Of a stretch of 64,000 bases of DNA, positions 12,979-24,931 are shown in pieces. The position numbers were made by a program, and so were the translations under genes. The notes under the pieces were generated by a model. The model saw nothing but the letters and a program-made list of their open reading frames with translations, was not told where the DNA came from and did not search any database. The DNA lies in the NCBI RefSeq assembly GCF_905171765.1, contig NC_053397.1, forward strand, positions 3,552,946 to 3,616,945. The letters are read 5' to 3'. Source of the DNA: Bufo bufo (lineage: Eukaryota; Chordata; Amphibia; Anura; Bufonidae). The stretch's first letter is position 1. The number at the start of each line of letters is the position of its first letter.

Positions 12979-15478
12979 TATAACGCTCCAGCGCTGATAT
13001 AACCTCCAGAGACATTATATCATATGTGACTGATATCAGCCGCTCCTCTTATAACGCTCCAGTACTGATATAACCTCCAGAGACATTACATCACATGTGA
13101 CTGATATCAGCCGCTGCTCTTATAACGCTCCAGTACTGATATAACCTCCAGAGACATTACATCATATGTAACTGATATCAGCCGCTCTTCTTATAACGCT
13201 CCAGTACTGATATAACCTCCAGAGACATTACATCATATGTGACTGATATCAGCCGCTCCTCTTATAACGCTCCAGTACTGATATAACCTCCAGAGACATT
13301 ACATCATATGTAACTGATATCAGCCGCTCCTCTTATAACGCTCCAGTACTGATATAACCTCCAGAGACATTACATCATATGTGACTGATATCAGCCGCTC
13401 CTCTTATAACGCTCCAGTACTGATATAACCTCCAGAGACATTACATCACATGTGACTGATATCAGCCGCTCCTCTTATAACGCTCCAGTACTGATATAAC
13501 CTCTAGAGACATTACATCCTATGTGACTGATATCAGCCGCTCCTCTTATAACGCTCCAGTACTGATATAACCTCCAGAGACATTACATCATATGTGACTG
13601 ATATCAGCCGCTCCTCTTATAACGCTCCAGCACTGATATAACCTCCAGAGACATTACATCATATGTGACTGATATCAGCCGCTCCTCCTATAACGCTCCA
13701 GCGCTGATATAACCTCCAGAGACATTACATCACATGTGACTGATATCAGCTGCTCCTCTTATAACGCTCCAGTACGGATATAACCTCCAGAGACATTACA
13801 TCATATGTGACTGATATCAGCCGCTCCTCTTATAACGCTCCAGCACTGATATAACCTCCAGAGACATTACATCATATGTGACTGATATCAGCCGCTCCTC
13901 TTATAACGCTCCAGTACTGATATAATCTCCAGAGACATTACATCATATGTGACTGATATCAGCCGCTCCTCTTATAATGCTCCAGCACTGATATAACCTC
14001 CAGAGACATTACATCATATGTGACTGATATCAGCCGCTCCTCTTATAACGCTCCAGTACTGATATAACCTCCAGAGATATTACATCACATGTGACTGATA
14101 TCAGCCGCTCCTCTTATAACGCTCCAGCGCTGATATAACCTCCAGAGACATTACATCATATGTGACTGATATCAGCCGCTCCTCTTATAACGCTCCAGTA
14201 CTGATATAACCTCCAGAGACATTACATCATATGTGACTGATATCAGCGCTCCTCTTATAACGCTCCAGCGCTGATATAACCTCCAGAGACATTACATCAT
14301 AGGTGACTGATATCAGCCGCTCCTCTTATAACGCTCCAGCACTGATATAACCTCCAGAGACATTACATCATAGGTGACTGATATCAGCCGCTCCTCTTAT
14401 AACGCTCCAGCGCTGATATAACCTCCAGAGATATTACATCACATGTGACTGATATCAGCCGCTCCTCTTATAACGCTCCAGCACTGATATAACCTCCAGA
14501 GACATTACATCATATGTGACTGATATCAGCCGCTCCTCTTATAACGCTCCAGCTCTAATATAACCTCCAGAGACATTACATCATATGTGTCTGATATCAG
14601 CCGCTCCTCTTATAACGCTCCAGTACTGATATAACCTCCAGAGACATTACATCATATGTGACTGATATCAGCCGCTCCTCTTATAACACTCCAGTACTGA
14701 TATAACCTCCAGAGACATTACATCATATGTGACTGATATCAGCCGCTCCTCCTATAACGCTCCAGCGCTGATATAACCTCCAGACATTACATCATATGTG
14801 ACTGATATCAGCCGCTCCTCTTATAACGCTCCAGTACTGATATAACCTCCAGAGACATTACATCATATGTGACTGATATCAGCCGCTCCTCTTATAACGC
14901 TCCAGCGCTGATATAACCTCCAGAGACATTACATCATATGTGACTGATATCAGCCGCTCCTCTTATAACGCTCCAGTACTGATATAACCTCCAGAGACAT
15001 TACATCATATGTGACTGATATCAGCCGCTCCTCTTATAACGCTCCAGCGCTGATATAACCTCCAGAGACATTACATTATATGTGACTGATATCAGCCGCT
15101 CCTCTTATAACGCTCCAGTACTGATATAACCTCCAGAGACATTACATCATATGTGACTGATATCAGCCGCTCCTCTTATAACGCTCCAGTACTGATATAA
15201 CCTCCAGAGACATTACATCATATGTGACTGATATCAGCCGCTCCTCTTATAACGCTCCAGTACTGATATAACCTCCAGACATTACATCATATGTGACTGA
15301 TATCAGCCGCTCCTCTTATAACGCTCCAGTACTGATATAACCTCCAGAGACATTACATCATATGTGACTGATATCAGCCGCTCCTCTTATAACGCTCTAG
15401 TACTGATATAACCTCCAGAGACATTACATCATATGTGACTGATATCAGCCGCTCCTCTTATAACGCTCCAGCACGAAC
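12979..15478. repeat. 71-bp minisatellite, about 35 copies
   Basis: The unit is 71 bp: GATATAACCTCCAGAGACAT, TACATCATATGTGACTGATA, TCAGCCGCTCCTCTTATAAC, GCTCCAGTACT. Copies are very homogeneous, mostly differing at GTACT/GCGCT/GCACT and CATATG/CACATG. A few lack GAG in CCAGAGACAT (for example near 14782 and 15277). The array has sharp borders and contains no coding sequence. Confidence 0.97.
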
Positions 15479-18400
15479 ATAATCTCTGGACAGCAAGGCT
15501 TGCTGGCCCTTTTACGTGATATTTCTTTCTTGTATAATAAGCAGTATACTTCACCAAGTTCTTCATCTTCCTCCACATGGAGCAGCTAGAAAGCCACAGT
15601 TTTATTAAGGCTGCGGAGCTGTAATTCAATCTGCCGAGGACTACATTGTGTCAACTTCACCATCTGTAAGCGTTTATATATATGTGCGCCCCCCACCAGC
15701 CAGCTCTCCACCAAGACTCTGAGCCGTGGAAGAAAGTCTCTGAGTCACCAGGAAGTGGGACTTACAGGCGCGATGTCACCATGGTGATCCGCCATCATGA
15801 AAAGTGACTGGGTCCATTAGGCCATGGTCACCTGGTAGAAAAAACTAATCGGAAGAATCCGCATAGAGATGTGAGGCTGCCCCTCGTATGTCTGCAGCAG
15901 CTGTTCAGAGGGGTGATCTGCGGCCGGACAGACGCGGCGCATTCTGTGCCAAGAAACAGCACATCTGCAGCTGTATGACCGGCAGCACGGATTCCTGGGG
16001 AGGATCAAGAGCACCAGGAATACACACAGAAAGTGCTACAAAATCCGCAGTGTGAACATGTCCTTAGGAATTAAACCAGGGTTCTCCAGGACCCCTGCAC
16101 TCACAGACGATACAACTTGGCCTGGAAATCCTGCCGTCCTGAAGGGTCACAGGCAGGGCAATACGGCACCCTTCAAGATGGCAGAGACGGATGACACCCA
16201 CTGGTCCAATGCATAACGATGAGATTCAGGCCTACAGGAGGTAATGGGAGGTCCCCTTTAAGGTTTTTTTTAAGACACCTGGGACTCCCGCTGATCAGCC
16301 GTTTGAGAAGGCACTGGATCTCCTGTGACCACCGCGGTCTTCTCTCAGGCCCGTGATGTCACGTTCATCGGTCACGTGGCTCAGGAGCAGCTCATCCCCA
16401 TAGAAGTCCATGGCTGAGCTGCAATACCAAGCACGACCACTATACAATGTAAGGCGCTGTGCTTAGTGAGCAGGGAGAAGACCTCTGGGCTCAACCCCCT
16501 GGATAGCAGAGGTTTCTTCGTTTCCATTTTTCTTCCCTTTCTTACTTGAGACAAACTGTAGCTCTTTTATTTTTCCGTTCACATAGCTGTATTTTTTGCG
16601 GGACAAGTTCTACTTTCTAATGCTACCATTTAATATGTAGTGGGAAGCGGGAAAAAAAAATTCCAAATGAGTTGGAATTGAAAAATAAACGCAATTCCTC
16701 CACCGTTTTATGGCTTTTGTTCATATGGCGTTCCCTTTGCGGCAAAACTGACCCAAGTCATTTATTCTCTGGGTCAGTACGATTACAACGATACCACATA
16801 CGTGTAGGGTTTTTATCTCTACATAGTGTAAAAATGAATTAAAACTTAGAAAAATTATTTTTTTCACACCACCATATTCTGACCCACATACGTTTATTCA
16901 TAGTTATATCTACTAAGCTGTGATGGGGGAGGGGGCTCATTTTTTGCTGGACGATCTGTAGTTTTTATTGATATCATTTTGGAGTGTGTGTTTCTTTGGG
17001 TAAGAGAAGTGATCAAAAAATGGCGAATCGGCCATTTCAACCCGTTTTTCCGTTACGCCATTTGCCGAAGTGGAAAAATATTTTTTACATTTTAATTAAC
17101 TATTGGGCCATCAAGTATTAGACCAATTGAAGGTATACAGATATATGAACTTTGACAGATATAGATATTATAAAAACTAATCATTGGAACTAATTGGATG
17201 AACTAATATCACGGACGATGATTTTTAATATCAACTAAAATGTTGATACGGAGGAAATATCTACAATTTATCATTGACTATTTAGATCTTTTATTTTTCA
17301 CATTTTTCAAGGGATTATCAATTTTCCCCCCATTGCTAAGTTTTTGATGCTTTTTATAATTGCATGTTTTTGAAATGTTGGGGATATTATTAAAGTATAG
17401 ATTTTGTATGTAATCCCAGATGATAGAGCGCCTGTTACATTATTATTATGTATCACTAATCAAGAGGCAGAAGGGTAAGCCGAGAACAGTGCACCTGAAG
17501 ACGGGTGAGCCACTATAACAATTCTCATATTTATCATTTTTTTTATAGTTTTGTAGCTCGTGTTTGAGGCTACAAGACTATCTCTCTTTTTTTTATTCTG
17601 TACCATTATGTTTCTTATAGATCCATATTGGTACTAGAATTGCTCATTTCTTATGTTAGCCTGCTGGCCAAAATAAGAATTCCAGCTTCAATACCCTGGG
17701 TCTCTTCAGAGAGACCCAGCAGATTGAATTCAATTACCACAGCATCTAAAGGCTTTAATGACCGCGATCGGCATTATTGGTTGTAGCGGTCCTTAGCTGC
17801 GGGACTCTGCAGTTTATAACAGTGGAGACCCACCGGCCATGGCCATGTTTAGCCATCATTCAAGTGCCGTACATGTATGCCGCTGGTAGCGACATTCTTT
17901 CCTTGTACAATGACCCTGCGCAGATCACAGAGCCTAGAAGACTCTCCCATAGAAGTCAGTGTCCATTGTGCCTATGGAGCATGGGGCTGCCATAAAGCAA
18001 ATTTTTTAACGCTTTGTAAATGCTGTTAAAAACAGCTCAGGCAAGATGGCCGCCTCATAATCATTTTCCGAAAATAAAAAAAAATCTACAATCAGAAAAT
18101 AAACTGGCAGATAAAAAATTTTGGTGACACATTATACTGACGACCTATCCTGAGGACAAGTCATCAGATCAAAAATCTTTTTAGAGGAAATGACAGTAAC
18201 AGAAGTTCTTTTGGGGGATCCACAGTGACAAGCGCTCAGTGATGGCGGACCATACTCCTGGTGACAGCAGTAGACCCTGTACCTCCTGTTCTACAGACGT
18301 GACATATTTGGGAGGTGGGATATGCTATACACACCTCCATATGGGTAGATGTAGACAATGCCAGAAGGATCGTGGACGCCTTCCTGAATCTGTTCCCTGT

Positions 18401-18694
18401 TCTCCAGCAAACACAGAACACATTGTCCTGCACTCACTGGAGGGAGCGTCTCGGATAAGCTGCTCCATTATGGGGGTAATCTGAGAAAAGCTGGCCACGC
18501 ACAGACTCATTCTGCTTCTGAAACCTACAGGAAAAGTCTACACTTTGGCCGGGTACCCAGAAGTCCACGTGGGAGGCTCCAGGATCAGGTTCTCAATAAG
18601 TGAAATACAATTACGGTCTTGCAGATGTGAGGCCTTACAGTCTGAAATCAGCTGAACTGACCGTCCTGCAATGGAAATCCTCTAGTATCCGGGC
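15479..18694. other. intergenic DNA with probable dispersed-repeat remnants
   Basis: About 3.2 kb without tandem arrays or convincing genes. The 16255-16500 stretch (with GTCACGTTCATCGGTCACGT and CACTATACAATGTAAGGCGC) and the 16540-17090 stretch (TTTTTTGCGGGACAAGTT and later GGTCAGTACGATTACAACGA) look, from memory, like old dispersed repeats common in frog genomes. I cannot place their ends. The 17095-17450 part is markedly AT-rich. Open frames are under 85 codons. Confidence 0.45.
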
Positions 18695-18793
18695 CGCTTC
18701 ATTGTCCAGCGAGGGATGACCTTCAGCATGTGCACTCCATCAGAGATGTGTGCACCCCGCAGACAGAGACCCTACTGCCTGCTCTTACACATT
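18695..18793. repeat. array-flanking segment, copy 1 of a 99-bp direct duplication
   Basis: This single-copy flank (from CGCTTCATTGTCCAGCGAGG to CTGCCTGCTCTTACACATTC) lies immediately left of the 24/31-bp array. It recurs without any mismatch I can see at 22171-22269, 3,476 bp downstream, inside the same array. The pair marks a large duplication that carried the left border of the array with it. Confidence 0.93.
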
Positions 18794-21700
18794 CTTCAGC
18801 CCCTGCTCTCACAGATTCTTCAGCCCCTGCTTCCTGCTCTTACAGATTCTTCAGCCCCTGCTTCCTGCTCTTACAGATTCTTCAGCCCCTTCTTCCTGCT
18901 CTTACAGATTCTTCAGCCCCTGCTTCCTGCTCTCACAGCCCCTGCTTCCTGCTCTTACAAATTCTTCAGCCCCTGCTTCCTGCTCTCACAGATTCTTCAG
19001 CCCCTGCTTCCTGCTCTCACAGATTCTTCAGCCCCTGCTTCCTGCTCTCACAGATTCTTCAGCCCCTGCTTCCTGCTCTTACAGATTCTTCAGCCCCTGC
19101 TCTCACAGATTCTTCAGTTCCTGCTCTCACAGATTCTTCAGCCCCTGCTTCCTGCTCTTACAGGTTCTTCAGCCCCTGCTTTCTGCTCTCACAGATTCTT
19201 CAGCCCCTGCTTCCTGCTCTTACAGATTCTTCACCCCCTGCTTCCTGCTCTTACAGATTCTTCAGCCCCTGCTTCCTGCTCTTACAGATTCTTCAGCCCC
19301 TGCTTCCTGCTCTTACAGATTCTTCAGCCCCTGCTTCCTGCTCTTACAGATTCTTCAGCCCCTGCTTCCTGCTCTTACAGATTCTTCAGCCCCTGCTTCC
19401 TGCTCCTACAGATTCTTCAGCCCCTGCTTCCTGCTCTTACAGATTCTTCAGCCCCTGCTTCCTGCTCCTACAGATTCTTCAGCCCCTGCTTCCTGCTCTC
19501 ACAGATTCTTCAGCCACTGTTCTTACAGATTCTTCAGCCCCTGCTTCCTGCTCTCACAGATTTATCAGCCTCTACTTTCTGCTCTCACAGATTCTTCAGC
19601 CCCTGCTCTCACAGATTCTTCAGCCCCTGCTTCCTGCTCTTACAGATTCTTCAGCCCCTGCTTCCTGCTCTTACAGATTCTTCAGCCCCTGCTCATACAG
19701 ATTCTTCACCACCTGCTTCCTTCTCTCACAGATTCTTCAGCCCCTGCTCTTACAGATTCTTCAGCCCCTGCTCTTACAGATTCTTCAGCCTCTACTTTCT
19801 GCTCTTACAGATTCTTCAGCCCCTGCTTCCTGCTCTTACTGATTCTTCACCACCTGCTTCCTTCTCTCACAGATTCTTCAGCCCCTGCTCTTACAGATTC
19901 TTCAGCCCCTGCTCTTACAGATTCTTCAGCCCCTGCTCTCACAGATTCTTCAGCCCCTGCTCTCACAGATTCTTCAGTCCCTGCTCTCACAGATTCTTCA
20001 GCCCCTGCTCTCACAGATTCTTCAGCCCCTGCTCTCACAGATTCTTCAGCCCCTGCTCTCACAGATTCTTCAGCCCCTGCTTCCTGCTCTTACAGATTCT
20101 TCAGCCCCTGCTTCCTGCTCTTACAGATTCTTCAGCCCCTGCTCATACAGATTCTTCACCACCTGCTTCCTTCTCTCACAGATTCTTCAGCCCCTGCTCT
20201 TACAGATTCTTCAGCCCCTGCTCTTACAGATTCTTCAGCCCCTGCTCTTACAGATTCTTCAGCCCCTGCTCTTACAGATTCTTCAGCCCCTGCTCTTACA
20301 GATTCTTCAGTCCCTGCTCTCACAGATTCTTCAGCCCCTGCTCTCACAGATTCTTCAGTCCCTGCTCTCACAGATTCTTCAGCCCCTGCTCTCACAGATT
20401 CTTCAGCCCCTGCTCTCACAGATTCTTCAGTCCCTGCTCTCACAGATTCTTCAGCCCCTGCTCTTACAGATTCTTCAGCCCCTGCTCTTACAGATTCTTC
20501 AGCCCCTGCTCTCACAGATTCTTCAGCCCCTGCTCTCACAGATTCTTCAGCCCCTGCTCTTACAGATTCTTCAGCCTCTGCTCTTACAGATTCTTCAGTC
20601 CCTGCTCTTACAGATTCTTCAGTCCCTGCTCTTACAGATTCTTCAGCCCCTGCTCTCACAGATTCTTCAGCCCCTGCTCTTACAGATTCTTCAGCCTCTG
20701 CTCTTACAGATTCTTCAGCCCCTGCTTCCTGCTCTTACAGATTCTTCAGCCCCTGCTTCCTGCTCTTACAGATTCTTCAGCCCCTGCTTCCTGCTCTTAC
20801 AGATTCTTCAGCCCCTGCTTCCTGCTCTTACAGATTCTTCAGCCCCTGCTTCCTGCTCTTACAGATTCTTCAGCCCCTGCTTCCTGCTCTTACAGATTCT
20901 TCAGCCCCTGCTTCCTGCTCTTACAGATTCTTCAGCCTCTACTTTCTGCTCTTACAGATTCTTCAGCCCCTGCTTCCTGCTCTTACTGATTCTTCACCAC
21001 CTGCTTCCTTCTCTCACAGATTCTTCAGCCCCTGCTCTTACAGATTCTTCAGCCCCTGCTCTTACAGATTCTTCAGCCCCTGCTCTCACAGATTCTTCAG
21101 CCCCTGCTCTCACAGATTCTTCAGTCCCTGCTCTCACAGATTCTTCAGCCCCTGCTCTCACAGATTCTTCAGCCCCTGCTCTCACAGATTCTTCAGCCCC
21201 TGCTCTCACAGATTCTTCAGCCCCTGCTTCCTGCTCTTACAGATTCTTCAGCCCCTGCTCCTGCTCTTACAGATTCTTCAGCCCCTGCTCATACAGATTC
21301 TTCACCACCTGCTTCCTTCTCTCACAGATTCTTCAGCCCCTGCTCTTACAGATTCTTCAGCCCCTGCTCTTACAGATTCTTCAGCCCCTGCTCTTACAGA
21401 TTCTTCAGCCCCTGCTCTTACAGATTCTTCAGCCCCTGCTCTTACAGATTCTTCAGTCCCTGCTCTCACAGATTCTTCAGCCCCTGCTCTCACAGATTCT
21501 TCAGTCCCTGCTCTCACAGATTCTTCAGCCCCTGCTCTCACAGATTCTTCAGCCCCTGCTCTCACAGATTCTTCAGTCCCTGCTCTCACAGATTCTTCAG
21601 CCCCTGCTCTTACAGATTCTTCAGCCCCTGCTCTTACAGATTCTTCAGCCCCTGCTCTCACAGATTCTTCAGCCCCTGCTCTCACAGATTCTTCAGCCCC

Positions 21701-22700
21701 TGCTCTTACAGATTCTTCAGCCTCTGCTCTTACAGATTCTTCAGCCCCTGCTCTTACAGATTCTTCAGTCCCTGCTCTCACAGATTCTTCAGCCCCTGCT
21801 CTTACAGATTCTTCAGCCCCTGCTCTCACAGATTCTTCAGCCCCTGCTCTTACAGATTCTTCAGCCTCTGCTCTTACAGATTCTTCAGCCCCTGCTTCCT
21901 GCTCTTACAGATTCTTCAGCCCCTGCTTCCTGCTCTTACAGATTCTTCAGCCCCTGCTTCCTGCTCTTACAGATTCTTCAGCCCCTGCTTCCTGCTCTTA
22001 CAGATTCTTCAGCCCCTGCTTCCTGCTCTTACAGATTCTTCAGCCCCTGCTTCCTGCTCTTACAGATTCTTCAGCCCCTGCTTCCTGCTCTTACAGATTC
22101 TTCAGCCCCTGCTTCCTGCTCTTACAGATTCTTCAGCCCCTGCTTCCTGCTCTCACAGATTCTTCAGCCCCGCTTCATTGTCCAGCGAGGGATGACCTTC
22201 AGCATGTGCACTCCATCAGAGATGTGTGCACCCCGCAGACAGAGACCCTACTGCCTGCTCTTACACATTCTTCAGCCCCTGCTCTTACAGATTCTTCAGC
22301 CCGTGCTTCCTGCTCTTACAGATTCTTCAGCCCCTGCTTCCTGCTCTTACAGATTCTTCAGCCCCTGCTCATACAGATTCTTCAGCCCCTGCTCTTACAG
22401 ATTCTTCAGCCCCTGCTCTTACAGATTCTTCAGCCCCTGGTCTTACAGATTCTTCAGCCCCTGCTCTTACAGATTCTTCACCACCTGCTTCCTTCTCTCA
22501 CAGATTCTTCAGCCCCTGCTCTTACAGATTCTTCAGCCTCTGCTCTTACAGATTCTTCAGCCCCTGCTTCCTGCTCTTACAGATTCTTCAGCCCCTGCTT
22601 CCTGCTCTTACAGATTCTTCAGCCCCTGCTTCCTGCTCTCACAGATTCTTCAGCCCCTGCTCTTACACATTCTTCAGCCCTGCTACCTGCCCTTACAGAT
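18775..22700. repeat. 24/31-bp compound minisatellite, pyrimidine-rich
   Basis: Two interleaved unit types occur: a 24-bp unit (CAGATTCTTCAGCCCCTGCT plus CTTA or CTCA) and a 31-bp unit carrying an extra TTCCTGC. Runs of each type alternate. Blocks are duplicated at a higher level: the rare variant CTCTTACTGATTCTTCACC at 19833 recurs at 20980 (offset 1,147), and the following stretches match. The lack of stops gives a plus-strand open frame of 1,326 codons whose translation is only TDSSAPAL-type periodicity in shifting frames, so it is not a gene. Confidence 0.96.
22171..22269. repeat. array-flanking segment, copy 2 of the 99-bp duplication
   Basis: Identical to 18695-18793. It enters abruptly after CAGATTCTTCAGCCC and is followed again by 24/31-bp units, as the original flank is. 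The junction shares a few C/G bases with the array unit, consistent with unequal exchange or template switching at microhomology. Confidence 0.93.
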
Positions 22701-23274
22701 TTTTTAGGCCCACAAACAGGGTGGATTTGATTTAAATCCAACTGATTTAAATCACGATTTAAATCACTAGTCAGTAAGGCTTGATTTAAATCCTAGTTTT
22801 CTACATAAAGACTAATTCTCGCAGGTATAACTTATAATATGAAAGTAGATGAAGATTTTAGAATAACAACTTTTCATATTAGTTTGATTCGGTTGATTCT
22901 GCATTCATAGGTTTGTAGAAGTTCGGATTAAGGTCTTTTTCTCAGCTCTGTTCATGTTATAACAGTTTTGCTGTGAAGAAGAGGCCTGTGATCTCTGCTG
23001 AGTCAAATTCAGTTTTGAGAACTGCAAAAGTAAACCAAGCATCTGTGATAATATCTTGTAGGAAGAAAAACTGCCCAATAATCTTACAAAAACCTCTGTT
23101 AAGAGCATGACATTGTAAATGGACAAAGGGGGAAACTAACTCTTCTTAGGGAGAGAGCACCTTTTTCAGTGTGAGGAGACTTTTAGGCCATACATGCTCC
23201 TCTGGAATTCTGGGAGGGAAGAAATGCAAATGAGCTCTTAACAAGTTTTGCCTCTAATGCCACCAGATATAAGG

Positions 23275-23537
23275 CAGCCATCCTATAAGTCAATATTCAG
23301 CTCTTAAAATAAGCCTTGAGACATGACTTGGATATTAAATAAGCCAGCACCTCATCTGCAGACAGCTGTTTCGGACACAGGCCTCCTACCCAGTTAAGCC
23401 AGTTCTCTCTGCTCTGCACTGATGAGGGGCAATCACCCCAAAACAGCTGTCTGCAGATGAGGTGCTGGCTTATTTAATATCCAAGTCATGTCTCAAGGCT
23501 TATTTTAAGAGCTGAATATTGACTTATAGGATGGCTG
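23275..23537. repeat. 97-bp-arm inverted repeat (hairpin)
   Basis: Left arm 23275-23371 (CAGCCATCCTATAAGTC to ACAGCTGTTT) pairs with right arm 23441-23537 around a loop of about 69 bp. The arms are nearly perfect complements. It lies within the palindromic nested element; the undisrupted counterpart on the far side (CTTTTTTATAGGATGGCTGCC at about 26947) lacks it, suggesting a separate insertion or local inversion-duplication. Confidence 0.85.
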
Positions 23538-23704
23538 CAAAGAAAGACAAAAAAGGGGGGTCAGTCAGCACACCAAACCGCAGGAGCACATTGCTATGGC
23601 AGGAAAAACATGAAAAGACAAAAACATGCAATGCGACAATTCACTGAAAAATAGAGTACAAAATTGCATAATAATTACAAGTGCTACACTATAAGTGAGA
23701 GATA

Positions 23705-24794
23705 CCGTATTTTTCGCCGTATAAGACACACTTTTTCCCCCCCAAAAGTGGGGGGAAAATAGCAGTGCGTCTTATACGGCGAATGCTGCTGATTTTGCTG
23801 AGTTTTCAATGATACACCCGCCGCGATGCCGTGCGGCGGGTGTATCAGCTGTGAGGGAGGCGGGACTGGGGGCCGGCATCTGCTTTTATAATGACAGCGG
23901 GGCCCGTGCAGTGACTGTATTCTACTACACGGGCCCCGCTCACTGTATAATCCTATGTCTAATAGTTAATTGTAATTGTATGTAATCACATAAGGAGCGC
24001 TGTGTATTACCGGTACTTACAACTATAAGCGCTCGCCTGCTCGGTAGGTAGCAGAGAGGAGGGAGGAGGCAGGCCGGGAGGACGGACGCTGGCAGTGTGA
24101 GTCATACGTCATGCGCCCACGCCGCCTGCTTCATTCATAAAGTGGGCGGCGCATGACGTATGACTCACACTGCCAGCGTCCGTCCTCCCGGCCTGCCTCC
24201 TCCCTCCTCTCTGCTACCTACCGAGCAGGCGAGCGCTTATAGTTGTAAGTACCGGTAATACACAGCGCTCCTTATGTGATTACATACAATTACAATTAAC
24301 TATTAGACATAGGATTATACAGTGAGCGGGGCCCGTGTAGTAGAATACAGTCACTGCACGGGCCCCGCTGTCATTATAAAAGCAGATGCCGGCCCCCAGC
24401 GTGTATTGAGGGTCATTCACTACAGGGACACTTATGGAGGGGATCTGTGGATGACACATAGCATAAGATGCTATATATGTGTCTTCCACAGATCCCCCCC
24501 ATAACTGTCATACACAGATCCTCATAACAGTGCCATCCAGAGACCCCAACAAGAGCCACCCACAGATCCCCCATAAGTGTCACCCACAGATCCCCCATAA
24601 GTGTCACCCACAGATCCCCCATAATAGTGCGCCATCCACAGATCCCCCATAACAGTGCCATCCACAAACCACAATTAGTTCAAAACCCACCAAAAGTACA
24701 CCTTTGGGTTCAAAATATTTTTTTTCTTATTTTCCTCCTCAAAAACCTAGGTGCGTCTTATGAGCCGGTGCATCTTATAGGGCGAAAAATATGG
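23705..24794. mobile_element. TA-flanked DNA element with a giant palindrome
   Basis: The left end CCGTATTTTTCGCC and the right end, read inverted, CCATATTTTTCGCC are terminal inverted repeats next to TA on both sides (23703-23704 and 24795-24796). The empty site exists in this window: the opposite arm of the host palindrome reads GCCAAGTATCTCTCAC near 26856, the complement of the joined flanks with one TA. TA duplication points to Tc1/mariner-type mobilisation. There is no transposase. The interior holds a 534-bp palindrome (23866-24399) and a short 24-26-bp tandem repeat (about 24485-24663) built on CACAGATCCCCCATAA. Confidence 0.85.
23866..24399. repeat. 534-bp near-perfect palindrome
   Basis: CTGGGGGCCGGCATCTGC at 23866 pairs with GCAGATGCCGGCCCCCAG ending at 24399. 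The complementarity continues inward for about 250 bp per arm to a short spacer near 24120-24145 (CCTGCTTCATTCATAAA). I see only rare mismatches and a 3-bp indel near the centre (GCGCCCAC versus GCGCCGCCCAC). Single strands could fold into a very stable hairpin. Confidence 0.92.
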
Positions 24795-24931
24795 TACTTG
24801 GCAAATCGTTTTGTACAAAATTATTTGAGCCCGTCTGCCAAAACGTCAAGGCAATCTCTGTTAGACGGGTTCCTACGCTAAATTCTACCTGTTAGGTGCC
24901 ATGGCGGCTACCATACACTTCAGGGAGTGTA

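Noticed and set aside
18716..22735. Plus-strand open frames of 757 and 1,326 codons
   Set aside because: Products are TDSSAPAL- or CSYRFFSP-type periodic strings that switch with every 31-bp unit; two frames are open together. This is array sequence.
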